The notes: a model not told the origin generated them from the letters alone. A stretch of DNA of 64,000 bases from Eubacterium ramulus (GCF_003122485.1 NZ_JRFU01000121.1:26857-90856); one strand, 5' to 3'; positions 8,791 through 18,074 are shown, counted from the first letter of the stretch. Numbers and translations: made by a program.

Positions 8791-9735
8791 ATGAAATATA
8801 TTGAAGAACTGCGTGAGGGAGAACGAATCGGAGAGGTATATCTGTGTAAACATAAACAGACTGCGACAACAAAAGCAGGAAAACCATATGATTCTCTGAT
8901 TCTTCAGGATAAAACGGGCACCCTGGATGCAAAAATCTGGGATGTTGGTTCCAGCGGAATTGAGGAGTTTGACAAACTGGATTATATCTATGTGGTCGGA
9001 GATGTGACCAGCTTTCAGGGCGCGTTACAGCTGAATGTCAAACGTGTGAAAAAAATGTCAGAGACCGATGTGAATCCATCCGATTATCTTCCGGTCAGTG
9101 AATATAATATAGAAGAAATGTATCAGAAACTGTTAGCTTATATCGCACAGATGAAGCATCCATATCTGAAACAGCTTGCAGAGTCTTTCTTTGCAGATGC
9201 AGACTTTGCAAAACGTTTCCAGTTTCATTCCGCTGCAAAAAGTGTACATCACGGATTCGTGGGCGGACTGGTAGAACATACGTTACATGTGACACAGATC
9301 TGTGACTTTTTCAGCAAATTGTATCCGATGCTGAACCGTGATCTGCTGCTGACTGCTGCGATGTTCCATGATATCGGAAAACTTACAGAGCTTTCTACGT
9401 TCCCGGCAAATGATTACACGGATGATGGTCAGTTACTGGGACATATTATGATCGGAGCCATGGAAGTGCAGAAACATATTGATCAGATTGAAGGATTTCC
9501 GAAACGGACAGCTTCTGAGCTGATTCACTGTATTCTGGCACATCATGGCGAACTGGAATATGGTTCCCCGAAAAAACCGGCGCTGGCAGAGGCGATTGCA
9601 CTGAGTTTTGCGGACAACTCCGATGCAAAACTGGAAACTATGCGGGAAGCATTGTCTAACATTCCGGAAAACAGTCTGGAGTGGCAGGGATTCAATCGTT
9701 TCCTTGATTCTAATATCAGAAGAACAAGCAAGTAA
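8791..9735 (+). CDS. yhaM: 3'-5' exoribonuclease YhaM family (OB fold plus HD domain)
   Basis: 314 residues. The N-terminal OB-fold (~10-95) contains LQDKTGTLDAKIWD and YVVGDVTSFQGALQLNV. The C-terminal HD metal-dependent hydrolase domain carries HHGFVGGLVEHTLHV, the HD signature MFHDIGKL, GHIMIG and HCILAHHG, all typical of YhaM/CvfA-type 3'-5' exoribonucleases. The product would trim RNA 3' ends in the cytoplasm. SD is weak (AGGGGATG about 10 nt upstream). The 126-nt gap before it shows no strong promoter, so it may be read from the upstream HtrA-like gene. Confidence 0.9.
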   Translation: MKYIEELREGERIGEVYLCKHKQTATTKAGKPYDSLILQDKTGTLDAKIWDVGSSGIEEFDKLDYIYVVGDVTSFQGALQLNVKRVKKMSETDVNPSDYLPVSEYNIEEMYQKLLAYIAQMKHPYLKQLAESFFADADFAKRFQFHSAAKSVHHGFVGGLVEHTLHVTQICDFFSKLYPMLNRDLLLTAAMFHDIGKLTELSTFPANDYTDDGQLLGHIMIGAMEVQKHIDQIEGFPKRTASELIHCILAHHGELEYGSPKKPALAEAIALSFADNSDAKLETMREALSNIPENSLEWQGFNRFLDSNIRRTSK

Positions 9736-9755
9736 TATATCAGATGAGTAAAAAT

Positions 9756-9789
9756 AAGTGCTCCCGATGCTGTTGTGTCCGGAGCACTT
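9756..9789 (+). terminator. Probable terminator after yhaM
   Basis: Perfect 9-bp stem AAGTGCTCC (9756-9764) / GGAGCACTT (9781-9789) with a 16-nt loop. The downstream tract (GATTTCT) is only partly T-rich, so termination efficiency is uncertain. Confidence 0.5.
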
Positions 9790-9933
9790 GATTTCTAAGA
9801 AGATAGGATGATATGTAATTTGCAGATTTCTGAAAAATACAACGATGCTGGAAAAGATTGCGGCATGGAATGATGCCATGATATGGCTGCTTGTTGACAT
9901 TTGAAAATGATGTTACTTTTGGAAAGGATAACT

Positions 9934-11310
9934 ATGCAGAAAAACGATGAATTGATTTTGAAAATAGAGGATATGGGCGTGGACGGAGCTGGTATCGGAA
10001 AAGCAGACGGTATGACATTTTTTGTAAAAGATGCCGTTATTGGCGATGTGGTGCGGGCGAAGGTCATGAAACTGAAAAAGACTTATGGCTATGCCCGTCT
10101 TATGGAGCTCCTGGAGGCGTCGCCGGATCGTGTGGAACCGAAATGTCCGTATTACAGACAGTGCGGCGGCTGTCAGATTCAGGCTTTGTCCTATGAAAAA
10201 CAGTTAGAGTTTAAAGAGCGTAAAGTACGTAATAATCTGGAACGTATCGGTGGATTTTCGGAAATCCCGATGGAACCGATTGTTGGTATGGAAGAGCCAT
10301 ATCATTATCGGAACAAGGCGCAGTTCCCGGTGGGAACAGACAAAGATGGCCATATCGTGACCGGATTTTATGCGGGACGCACACATACGATCATTCCGAA
10401 TCGTGACTGTGCATTGGGACTTCCTGTAAACCGGGAGATTCTGGATCTTGTCATTGATTTTATGGAAAAATATCATGTTTCCGCATATGATGAGAAAACC
10501 GGAAAAGGACTGGTGCGTCATGTGTTGATTCGCTGTGGATTTACCAGTCAGGAGAAGATGGTCTGTCTGATCATCAATGGAAAAAGTCTGCCACACAGCG
10601 AAAAGCTTGTGGAAGCGCTGCGCAAGATTGATGGAATGACAAGTATTTCTATCAATTGTAATACCGAGCGTACCAATGTGATTCTTGGACGCAAGACGGT
10701 CGTGCTCTGGGGACAGGAATATATCACAGATCAGATTGGAGAAATTTCTTATGAAATCTCACCGGTATCTTTTTATCAGGTGAATCCGGTGCAGACGGAG
10801 AAACTTTATGGTTTGGCATTGGAGTATGCAGATCTGCACGGGGAGGAAAATGTCTGGGATCTGTATTGCGGCATTGGAACGATCTCACTGTTTTTGGCGC
10901 AGAAGGCAAAACAGGTGTATGGTGTGGAGATCATTCCGCAGGCGATTGAAAATGCGAAACGGAATGCGGTGAAAAATGGTATCGAAAATGCAGAATTTTT
11001 CGTTGGAAAATCTGAGGAAGTACTGCCAGAGTTTTATGAGAAAGAGGCGGCAGCAGGACGGAAGGCGCATGCAGATGTGATTGTGGTAGATCCGCCGAGA
11101 AAGGGATGCGACGAAAAACTGCTGGAGACGATTGTAAAAATGGCACCGGATCGGGTGGTTTATGTGAGCTGCGATTCTGCGACACTGGCACGGGATCTGA
11201 AGATACTGTGTGAAAATGGATATGAATTAAAGCGTGCCCGGGCTGTGGATCAGTTCTGCCACACTGTTCATACAGAGAGTGTTTGTTTAATGGAAAGAAA
11301 AGATAAATAA
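9934..11310 (+). CDS. rlmD: 23S rRNA (uracil-C5)-methyltransferase, RlmD/RumA family
   Basis: 458 residues. An N-terminal TRAM domain (GVDGAGIGKADGMTFFVKDA) precedes an iron-sulfur Cys cluster CxxxxxCGGC. The AdoMet-dependent methyltransferase domain has WDLYCGIGTISLFLA (SAM loop), DPPRKGCDE and the catalytic Cys in VYVSCDSATLARDL. The family methylates U1939 of 23S rRNA; Firmicute homologues (RlmCD) can also act on U747. The ATG at 9934 is chosen for the GGAAAGG 6 nt upstream; an in-frame TTG at 9901 has no SD. Confidence 0.9.
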   Translation: MQKNDELILKIEDMGVDGAGIGKADGMTFFVKDAVIGDVVRAKVMKLKKTYGYARLMELLEASPDRVEPKCPYYRQCGGCQIQALSYEKQLEFKERKVRNNLERIGGFSEIPMEPIVGMEEPYHYRNKAQFPVGTDKDGHIVTGFYAGRTHTIIPNRDCALGLPVNREILDLVIDFMEKYHVSAYDEKTGKGLVRHVLIRCGFTSQEKMVCLIINGKSLPHSEKLVEALRKIDGMTSISINCNTERTNVILGRKTVVLWGQEYITDQIGEISYEISPVSFYQVNPVQTEKLYGLALEYADLHGEENVWDLYCGIGTISLFLAQKAKQVYGVEIIPQAIENAKRNAVKNGIENAEFFVGKSEEVLPEFYEKEAAAGRKAHADVIVVDPPRKGCDEKLLETIVKMAPDRVVYVSCDSATLARDLKILCENGYELKRARAVDQFCHTVHTESVCLMERKDK

Positions 11311-11339
11311 GGGAGCAAATTGCAGAAAAGGAGAATGTG

Positions 11340-11699
11340 ATGTACAGACCATCAATGTATAATAAACACGATGAATCAATGTATACTTTTGCAGAATTGT
11401 TTAATAATTGTAAGGTTTGCAATGATGTCATAATGAAACCGAATGATGAAGAAACGTATGGAAATGATGGATATTTTATTCATAGCAATGGTCAAAAGAT
11501 CGGCTATGATTGGGAATATAGAGACCGATATTTTTCAAATTGCAGGCTGCAGTTTGATACATTGGGACAATACGAAAGAAAATTAAGAAAAGATTGTATT
11601 CAAATAGCAATACAGTGTGACTCTACCGAAACGGGAATTGCCGTTGGCTGGCATGAGGATTGGTTAGTGGAAGCAAAAGAAAATCGAAGCTTACAATAG
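11340..11699 (+). CDS. Hypothetical soluble protein
   Basis: 119 residues, not recognised. It is hydrophilic, with scattered aromatic residues and Cys, no signal peptide and no TM helix. Segments such as YFIHSNGQKIGYDWEYRDRYF suggest a compact mixed alpha/beta domain. AAGGAG at 11328-11333 lies 6 nt before the ATG at 11340 (a GTG at 11337 is less well spaced). It begins 29 nt after the methyltransferase stop and is followed 33 nt later by the zinc-ribbon protein, so it is likely part of that transcript. Confidence 0.55.
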   Translation: MYRPSMYNKHDESMYTFAELFNNCKVCNDVIMKPNDEETYGNDGYFIHSNGQKIGYDWEYRDRYFSNCRLQFDTLGQYERKLRKDCIQIAIQCDSTETGIAVGWHEDWLVEAKENRSLQ

Positions 11700-11732
11700 A
11701 AAAAAGGTAGAGAGAAGAAAGGAGAAAAGAAA

Positions 11733-12698
11733 ATGTTTTGTCCAAAGTGTGGTAAGCAATTGGATGATGGTGCAAAGTTTTGTTTCAACTGTGGATTTTC
11801 AATAGAATCCGTTAACAAAAATGCGCAGAATAGGAAGGCTGGTGTGCAGCCGAAACCGGTTGAGGTGTCAAGGAAACCTGAAGCAGAGCCGATGCAGCCA
11901 ATCAAAGAGCAACAGGAGAATATGCAGTATGATTCATCATATCCGAATCATAAAAAAAGAAATGTGAAGATGGTGCTGGTGGTGGTCATAGCCGTAATTG
12001 TGGCAGCGATTGTAGTTATACTTGTAGCGCAACATTTGGGTTACACGTTACCGTTCCTGTCAAAGAATAATTATACTGTAAGCAGCGACCATGCTACCAA
12101 GTCGGATACTAAGGATGATGAAAACATCGACAGTAAAGATCATCAGGATAATGATGATAAAGACAAAAATTCTAATTTGAATAAGAATCAGAATTCTGAT
12201 CAGGACAGTGATTCAGCAGATTCAGAGGAGACAGACAAACAGTCATCTGAAGAGGGGATTCATACCTATGAGGTGATCACCGCTGATATGACCTGGGATG
12301 AAGCATATAATGACTGTATAAAGCGTGGAGGATATCTGGCACGAATCAATTCCAGAGAAGAGTGGAATGCTATTATTGCACAGATTCAGGCATCCAACAC
12401 AGAGGCATGCTATTTTTATGTATCAGGAACCAGAAACGATGGTGGAAGCTCTTATTATTGGAAGAATGAAAATGGTGAATTGTATGGAGAACCACTGAAC
12501 AGCAGTGCATTCTGGGGCAATGATCTGTGGCTTGAAAATGAGCCGAGTTTTCAGGATGGCGATGTAACAGAAGATGTTATGGCAATTTTGTATATGAAAT
12601 CAGCAAACCGCTGGGTACTGAACGATGTTGCAAACAACCCGCTTGAAACAGAAAGTTATTTGAGTGGAAAAATTGCTTATATTTGTGAGTATGAATAA
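11733..12698 (+). CDS. Zinc-ribbon, single-pass membrane protein with C-type-lectin-like domain
   Basis: 321 residues. The N-terminal zinc ribbon MFCPKCGKQLDDGAKFCFNCG (CxxC...CxxC) should be cytoplasmic. A Pro/Glu-rich linker follows, then a TM helix (~78-99), a low-complexity Asp/Asn/Lys/Ser linker (~115-165), and an extracellular C-type-lectin-like domain (~172-321). The last has TWDEAYNDCIKRGGYLARI, an ENEP motif, WVLNDV and the terminal IAYICEYE characteristic of the fold. The product probably displays a ligand-binding CTLD outside the cell; the ligand is unknown. SD: AGAAAGGAG. The GH3 lipoprotein gene follows after 13 nt, suggesting a joint surface function. Confidence 0.8.
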   Translation: MFCPKCGKQLDDGAKFCFNCGFSIESVNKNAQNRKAGVQPKPVEVSRKPEAEPMQPIKEQQENMQYDSSYPNHKKRNVKMVLVVVIAVIVAAIVVILVAQHLGYTLPFLSKNNYTVSSDHATKSDTKDDENIDSKDHQDNDDKDKNSNLNKNQNSDQDSDSADSEETDKQSSEEGIHTYEVITADMTWDEAYNDCIKRGGYLARINSREEWNAIIAQIQASNTEACYFYVSGTRNDGGSSYYWKNENGELYGEPLNSSAFWGNDLWLENEPSFQDGDVTEDVMAILYMKSANRWVLNDVANNPLETESYLSGKIAYICEYE

Positions 12699-12711
12699 AG
12701 AGGTTAGATCC

Positions 12712-13968
12712 ATGAAATTAAAGTGGATAAAAAGAATGAGTGTGGGCGCGGCAATTGCCGTGCTCACTGCATTTTTTGTTGTCGGATGCGGCAGCACAGA
12801 AAAACAGAATAACGGGAGTTTGTCGACAGATTCCAGTCAGGACATTTCGGAAGTAAGTACAAAACAGGAAGTTCTTGAAAAATCAGAAGTTCCCAAAAAA
12901 TCAGCGGATGAGTTGAAACGTGAAAAAGTGGAACAATATCTGGCAGATATGACAACCGAAGAAAAAGTAGCACAGCTATTTGTCATTACGCCGGAAGCCA
13001 TTACCGATGTACAGACAGTCACGGCTGCTGGAAATGCGACCCGAAAGGCACTGGAAAAGTATCCGGTTGGCGGCATGGTATATATGAAAGCCAATCTGGT
13101 ATCAGAAGATCAGACAAAAAAATTATTGGAAAATACCAAGACAATGTATAAAGAAATCGCGGATTTGCCAATTTTTCTGACGGTGGATGAGGAAGGCGGA
13201 ACGGTAGCCAGAATTGCAGGAAATGATGGATTTTCCATAGAAAATGTCGGTTCGATGAATCTGATCGGGAAAAGCGGAGATACTGACAAAGCATATGAAG
13301 TCGGGGTTACGATAGGGACATATCTTTCGGATCTTGGATTTAATGTGGATTTTGCCCCAGTAGCAGATGTACTTACCAATTCCGAAAATCAGATTGTTGC
13401 CAAGCGTTCTTTTGGTTCTGACAGTGAACTGGTGACCAATATGGTGTTGGCAGAAATGAAAGGATTTGAAGAAACGGGAATATTATCCTGTGTAAAACAT
13501 TTTCCGGGACATGGATGCACCATCGGCGATACTCATGAGGGTTATGCGTACACGGATAAGACCAGGGAGGAATTACAACAGGAAGAACTGGTGCCGTTTC
13601 AGGAGGCATGCGCGAATGGAGTACCTTTTGTCATGGTGGCGCATATTTCAGCACCGAATGTAATTGGTGATAATACACCGAGTTCATTATCGCCAGTTAT
13701 GATCACGGATATTTTACGAAATGAATGGAATTACGATGGAATTGTCATTACAGATGCCTTGAATATGGGAGCTATCGTACAAAATTATTCTTCTGCCGAT
13801 GCTGCGGTCAAAGCATTACAGGCAGGTGCAGATATGCTGTTGATGCCGGAAAATTTTCAGGAAGCCTATCAGGGCGTTTTGGATGCGCTGGAGAATGGTA
13901 CATTGACACAGGAACAGATTGATTGTTCTGTAAGAAGAATTTTAAATGTGAAATTGAGTATGCAGTAA
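12712..13968 (+). CDS. Glycoside hydrolase family 3 lipoprotein (beta-N-acetylhexosaminidase-like)
   Basis: 418 residues. The N-terminal signal peptide ends in a lipobox (FFVVGC), so the enzyme is anchored to the outer face of the membrane. The GH3 domain (~75-415) contains VDEEGG, the NagZ hallmark KHFPGHG followed by GDTH (the His acts as general acid/base in NagZ), and the nucleophile region VITDALNMGAI. Likely substrates are beta-N-acetylglucosaminides, for example in peptidoglycan, but other beta-glycosides are possible. The ATG at 12712 has AAAGAGG 8 nt upstream; it starts 13 nt after the CTLD protein stop, so an operon is likely. Confidence 0.88.
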   Translation: MKLKWIKRMSVGAAIAVLTAFFVVGCGSTEKQNNGSLSTDSSQDISEVSTKQEVLEKSEVPKKSADELKREKVEQYLADMTTEEKVAQLFVITPEAITDVQTVTAAGNATRKALEKYPVGGMVYMKANLVSEDQTKKLLENTKTMYKEIADLPIFLTVDEEGGTVARIAGNDGFSIENVGSMNLIGKSGDTDKAYEVGVTIGTYLSDLGFNVDFAPVADVLTNSENQIVAKRSFGSDSELVTNMVLAEMKGFEETGILSCVKHFPGHGCTIGDTHEGYAYTDKTREELQQEELVPFQEACANGVPFVMVAHISAPNVIGDNTPSSLSPVMITDILRNEWNYDGIVITDALNMGAIVQNYSSADAAVKALQAGADMLLMPENFQEAYQGVLDALENGTLTQEQIDCSVRRILNVKLSMQ

Positions 13969-14097
13969 ATAGAACAATCTATTATTTGATATAATTCCTA
14001 TCTTTACAGTATGATATAAAAATGCTAAACTACCAGTTAAGAAATTTTATCTTATTTTTCATTAAGGCATTCATAGTTACTGAAAGAAGGAATGGAC

Positions 14098-15024
14098 ATG
14101 ACATTTGTACAGTTAAAATATATATTGACCATAGCGGAAACGAAATCACTAAATAAGGCAGCAGAACAGTTGTATGTATCGCAGCCGTCTCTGACCAATG
14201 CATTAAAGGAACTGGAAAAAGAAGTAGGAATTACCATCTTTTTCCGTACCGGGCGCGGTGTGACATTGACAAACGATGGTGTGGAGTTTTTGACCTATGC
14301 CCGTGAGATTTACCGGGAGTATGAGCAGCTGATGCAGCGTTATGGGGATGGTGGTTCTTATAAAAAGAAATTTGCGGTATCTACGCAGCATTATTCCTTT
14401 TCGGTAAAAGCGTTTGTGGATGTGGCAAAAAAACTGGATATGTCAAAATATGAATTAGCCATTCGTGAGACCAAGACAGCGGAAGTCATCCAGGAAGTAA
14501 GCACGATGAAAAGTGAGATTGGAATCCTGTATTTGAGCGAATTCAATCGAAAATCCATGGAAAAATTATTCAAATCTGCAAATCTGGAATTTCATCCGCT
14601 GATCACCTGCAAAGCATATGTGTATTTGTGGAAGGATCATCCGCTGGCGAAGGAACCATATCTGACGCTGGAACAACTGGAACATTATCCGTGTCTGTCC
14701 TTTGAACAGGGAGATGACAGTTCTTTCTATCTGGCAGAAGAATTGTTCCCGACCAATGAATACAGTCAGATCATTCATGCCAACGACCGGGCAACGATGC
14801 TGAATCTGATGGTCGGTCTAAACGGCTATACGTTGTGTTCCGGTTTGATCTGTGAGGAATTAAATGGCAGTGATTATCGGGCAGTACCGTTTCGGAGTTT
14901 AGATCAGACGGGTGATATACAGGATGAAAATCAGATGGAGATCGGATATGTCACCAGAAAAAATCTGATTTTGAGCAAACTGGGACAGGAATATGTGATG
15001 GCACTGCGCCAGTATCTGGCGTAG
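14098..15024 (+). CDS. LysR-family transcriptional regulator
   Basis: 308 residues. N-terminal winged helix-turn-helix (~1-60: FVQLKYILTIAETKSLNKAAEQLYVSQPSLTNALKELE-type) and a LysR substrate-binding domain (~90-305). The ATG at 14098 is preferred over 14092 because GAAAGAAGG (14082-14090) would be only 1 nt from the earlier codon. No divergent target gene is adjacent; the neighbours are the GH3 gene (same strand, 129 nt upstream) and an SASP gene. Effector and targets are unknown. Confidence 0.9.
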   Translation: MTFVQLKYILTIAETKSLNKAAEQLYVSQPSLTNALKELEKEVGITIFFRTGRGVTLTNDGVEFLTYAREIYREYEQLMQRYGDGGSYKKKFAVSTQHYSFSVKAFVDVAKKLDMSKYELAIRETKTAEVIQEVSTMKSEIGILYLSEFNRKSMEKLFKSANLEFHPLITCKAYVYLWKDHPLAKEPYLTLEQLEHYPCLSFEQGDDSSFYLAEELFPTNEYSQIIHANDRATMLNLMVGLNGYTLCSGLICEELNGSDYRAVPFRSLDQTGDIQDENQMEIGYVTRKNLILSKLGQEYVMALRQYLA

Positions 15025-15084
15025 TAGTTTGTGATTAAAAAATTGAGTTAGTGAAGGCACCAAAAACAAGAAGAATTTCCCAGA

Positions 15085-15112
15085 CATAAAAACCACATCT
15101 CCGCTCATACTA
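15085..15112 (+). promoter_or_regulatory. Candidate forespore (sigma-G/F type) promoter of the SASP gene
   Basis: CATA (15085-15088) and CATACTA (15106-15112) are separated by 17 nt, matching the sigma-G pattern of a HATR-like -35 and CATNHTA -10. It lies about 130 nt upstream of the SASP start. This is inference from a short consensus. Confidence 0.4.
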
Positions 15113-15244
15113 GGAACAAGACAGAAAGCTTCACAAGGATACTTCTGTTGAGTTGAAAAGAAAAACAACCTTTCCCATTCAACAAAATTACCGGGAAGCG
15201 CCCTGTCTTTACTATAGAGAAAAACATTACGGAGGTGTAACAAC

Positions 15245-15454
15245 ATGAGTAATTCTAAGAGCTCAAACAAAGTGTCAGTTCCGGAGGCAAAAGAAGCAAT
15301 GAACCGTTTCAAACAGGAAGTGGCATCCGAACTTGGAGTACCTTTAAAAGAGGGTTACAACGGAGATCTGACATCCCGTCAGGCAGGATCCATCGGTGGT
15401 GAAATGGTGAAAAAAATGATCATGAGACAGGAGGAGCAGATGTCTGACAAATAA
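15245..15454 (+). CDS. Small acid-soluble spore protein, alpha/beta type
   Basis: 69 residues. It has the SASP alpha/beta signature: VPEAKEAMNRFKQEVASELGV and GDLTSRQAGSIGGEMVKKMI. These proteins coat and protect DNA in the dormant spore and are degraded at germination by GPR, which cuts near the ExAS motif (here EVASEL). The gene is monocistronic with a strong GGAGGTG SD and a terminator 67 nt downstream. It is direct evidence that the organism belongs to an endospore-forming lineage. Confidence 0.93.
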   Translation: MSNSKSSNKVSVPEAKEAMNRFKQEVASELGVPLKEGYNGDLTSRQAGSIGGEMVKKMIMRQEEQMSDK

Positions 15455-15520
15455 GACCTGCTAAAACTACTCAGATCAGAGAGAAAATCATATACCGAAT
15501 ATTCGGATATGAGAAAAAAG

Positions 15521-15553
15521 AAGAGCAGCTGCGTTGTGCGGCTGCTCTTTTTC
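15521..15553 (+). terminator. Rho-independent terminator of the SASP gene
   Basis: Stem AGAGCAGC/GCTGCTCT closing a TGCG/CGCA-like inner loop, followed by TTTTTC (15521-15553). Confidence 0.88.
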
Positions 15554-15615
15554 TATGAAAAGTTGGCGCTTTTCATAATGAAGATTGAAACGTTACAAAG
15601 TAAAAAGGTCTTTAC

Positions 15616-15842
15616 TGTTGTTCCAACAATATAGCACAACAAAAGTATTCTGTCAATTCAAAAGTTATAATTTTTGAAGTAAAAATTTAAAGCAAAATTT
15701 TGTGTATTTTTACGTCAAAACAACAATTGACATTTCCACTGTATAGGCATATTATAATGACAACAGCTGTTGAAATAAAATAAATGAGCTTTTAAAACAA
15801 CAATAAAAGGCAATAATGAAAAAGAAAATATTTTTGTTGTTG
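15616..15842 (+). promoter_or_regulatory. Promoter and candidate DeoR operator array of the polyol PTS operon
   Basis: The promoter is TTGACA (15727-15732), 17 nt, TATTAT (15750-15755). ACAACA or its complement TGTTGT recurs around it: 15616-15622, 15636-15641, 15720-15725, 15797-15802 and 15835-15840. A perfect 12-bp palindrome CAACAGCTGTTG lies at 15761-15772, just after the -10. DeoR-family repressors often bind such repeats, so this is the likely control region for the operon. The remainder of 15554-15887 is AT-rich and holds no gene. Confidence 0.55.
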
Positions 15843-15887
15843 CAAAAGCGAAAAAACGGGAATAACATGTAGAAAGGAGCTTTTATT

Positions 15888-17156
15888 ATGAAAGCAAAAG
15901 GAGTAAGATTACACGCAGCAAATGACCTGAGACTGGAAGAGTTCGAACTTCCGGAAATCACAGATGACGAAATCCTTGTAAAAGTAGTTTCTGACAGTAT
16001 TTGTATGTCAACTTACAAATGTGCGATCCTTGGAACAGAGCATAAGAGAGTACATGAGGATGTTGCAGAGCATCCGGCAATCATGGGACATGAGTTCGCA
16101 GGTGACATCGTAAAAGTTGGTAAAAATCATCAGGATCAGTTTAAACCGGGTATGAAATTTACACTTCAGCCGGCATTAAACTACAAAGGAACCATGTGGA
16201 GCCCAGGATATTCTTATGAGTTTTTTGGCGGAGATACTACTTATTGCGTAATTCCAGCAGAGGTTATGGAGCTTGGATGCCTGCTTGAGTACAAAGGCCG
16301 TGCTTATTATGAAGCTTCTCTGGCTGAGCCGATGTCCTGCAGTATCGGAGCTTTCCATGCAGCTTACCATACACAGATGGGTGTATACACACACGAGATG
16401 GGTATCAAAGAGAATGGTAAACTTGCGATCATGGCAGGTGCAGGCCCGATGGGACTTGGTGCTTTAACCTATGCATTACACCGCGATGTACGTCCATCCA
16501 TGGTTGTTGTTACAGACATTAATCAGGAGCGTCTGGATCGTGCAGAGGAATTATTCCCGGTTGCTGATTATAAAAAGGAAGGAATCGATCTTCATTTTGT
16601 AAATACAGGAAACTTTGAGGATCCGGTTGCTGAGCTGATCAAAATCTCCGGCGGCACAGGATATGACGATGTATTATGTTATGCACCGGTATCATCTGTT
16701 GTAACTCAGTCCAGCGCAATCCTTGGAAGAGATGGCTGCCTGAACTTCTTCGCAGGTCCGACAGACAAAAAATTCAGCGCAGAGATGAATTTCTACGATG
16801 TACATTACAATTCTACACATGTAATGGGAACTACCGGTGGAAATACTGCAGACATGATCGAATCTCTGGAGCTGACCGCTGCAAAACGCATCAATCCGGC
16901 TGTTATGGTAACACATATCGGTGGACTGGATGCTGCAGCTGAGACAACTCTGAATCTTCCGAAGATTCCGGGTGGAAAGAAATTAATTTATACACATTTA
17001 AGCATGCCGCTGACAGCATTAGATGAACTGAGAAAAGCAGCAGAAGAGAGAAACGATGACCGTTACATCGCTCTGGCTGACATTGTGGATGCACATCAGG
17101 GATTATGGTGTCCGGAAGCAGAAGAATATTTACTTGCAAACTTTATTACAGAATAA
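15888..17156 (+). CDS. Zinc-dependent MDR dehydrogenase, sorbose-1-phosphate reductase-like (SorE type)
   Basis: 422 residues. It has a GroES-like domain with GHEFAGDIVKVG and zinc-ligand regions, and a Rossmann domain with AGAGPMGLGALTYALHR as nucleotide loop and VVVTDINQERLDRAEELFP after it. Overall it matches the L-sorbose-1-phosphate reductase group, which reduces ketose phosphates to sugar-alcohol phosphates with NAD(P)H, or works in reverse. Here it heads an operon with a DeoR regulator and a mannitol-type PTS permease. It therefore probably oxidises the imported polyol 6-phosphate in place of MtlD or SrlD. SD AGAAAGGAG. The exact polyol is not determined. Confidence 0.78.
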   Translation: MKAKGVRLHAANDLRLEEFELPEITDDEILVKVVSDSICMSTYKCAILGTEHKRVHEDVAEHPAIMGHEFAGDIVKVGKNHQDQFKPGMKFTLQPALNYKGTMWSPGYSYEFFGGDTTYCVIPAEVMELGCLLEYKGRAYYEASLAEPMSCSIGAFHAAYHTQMGVYTHEMGIKENGKLAIMAGAGPMGLGALTYALHRDVRPSMVVVTDINQERLDRAEELFPVADYKKEGIDLHFVNTGNFEDPVAELIKISGGTGYDDVLCYAPVSSVVTQSSAILGRDGCLNFFAGPTDKKFSAEMNFYDVHYNSTHVMGTTGGNTADMIESLELTAAKRINPAVMVTHIGGLDAAAETTLNLPKIPGGKKLIYTHLSMPLTALDELRKAAEERNDDRYIALADIVDAHQGLWCPEAEEYLLANFITE

Positions 17157-17216
17157 GTACTGCCAGAATTCTCCGATCCGTCAGGAATTGAGAGTCTCTG
17201 GCGGAGAGGAGAGACT

Positions 17217-17978
17217 ATGGACGCAATGGAAATGCGCAGAAATGCGATTGCAGAACTGGTAAACAAACACGGAACCGTAAGTTTTTCACAGATTAAGGAA
17301 CAGTTCCCGAATGTATCGGAAATGACACTCCGTACGGATCTCAAAGCCTTAGATGCGGCAAAAGAGATCGTAAGGATTCATGGTGGCGCAAAATCTGTAC
17401 AGCTGGTGATCGGTACAGACGACTATCTCACCAGACGTTCGGTGCGCAACATACAGGCAAAACAGGAGATTGCAAAAAAGGCAAAACAGCTGATCCTGCC
17501 GGATACCGCTATTTTTCTGGATTCCGGAAGTACAACGACAGAACTTGCCCGGATTTTTCCGGATCAGTCCAATCTGATCTATACCACAGGACTTTCCTGT
17601 GCAACGGAACTTGCCAATCTCACAAAGCCTGTCATCATGCTGACCGGCGGACAGTTGAACCGCTACAGCATCAGTATGTACGGTATCTCCGCGATTCGGG
17701 AACTGGAACAGGTAAACTTTCATCAGACATTTTTAGGGGTAACAGGGTATTCAATGAAAGCAGGTTTTACCTGTGGAAACAGTGAGGAAGCAATGTTAAA
17801 ACGCACAGCGATCGCGCAGGCGGAGCAGGTGATCGTTTTGATGGATTCTTCCAAAACAGATGTCAAAAGTACTTATACAATCTGTGGTCTGTCGGATGTG
17901 GACGTCATTATATCCGACGGAAAATTGCCGGAAGATTTTCTTTTGGAATGTGAAAAACATCACATTGTCGTATATTAA
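17217..17978 (+). CDS. DeoR/GlpR-family transcriptional regulator
   Basis: 253 residues. The N-terminal DeoR helix-turn-helix (~5-60; SFSQIKEQFPNVSEMTLRTDL) is followed by a DeoRC effector domain with FLDSGSTTTELAR, TTGLSCATEL, LTGGQLNR and LMDSSKTD, which bind sugar phosphates in this family. It lies between the dehydrogenase (60 nt upstream) and the EIICBA gene (96 nt downstream), so it is almost certainly the local regulator and is read from the operon promoter. SD GGAGAGGAGAG. A likely operator set is the ACAACA-rich promoter region upstream of the dehydrogenase. Confidence 0.9.
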   Translation: MDAMEMRRNAIAELVNKHGTVSFSQIKEQFPNVSEMTLRTDLKALDAAKEIVRIHGGAKSVQLVIGTDDYLTRRSVRNIQAKQEIAKKAKQLILPDTAIFLDSGSTTTELARIFPDQSNLIYTTGLSCATELANLTKPVIMLTGGQLNRYSISMYGISAIRELEQVNFHQTFLGVTGYSMKAGFTCGNSEEAMLKRTAIAQAEQVIVLMDSSKTDVKSTYTICGLSDVDVIISDGKLPEDFLLECEKHHIVVY

Positions 17979-18074
17979 AAATAGTACATAAAAAGAAAGT
18001 TTTTCGGATGCTGGTTTTGCAATATTTCCCATTGTGTTCGTAGTATGGGGACTACAAAAGTGGGAGGTATTATT

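Noticed and set aside
15586..15600. Catabolite-responsive element near TGAAACGTTACA
   Set aside because: Two bases shorter than the cre consensus, and more than 100 nt upstream of the promoter.
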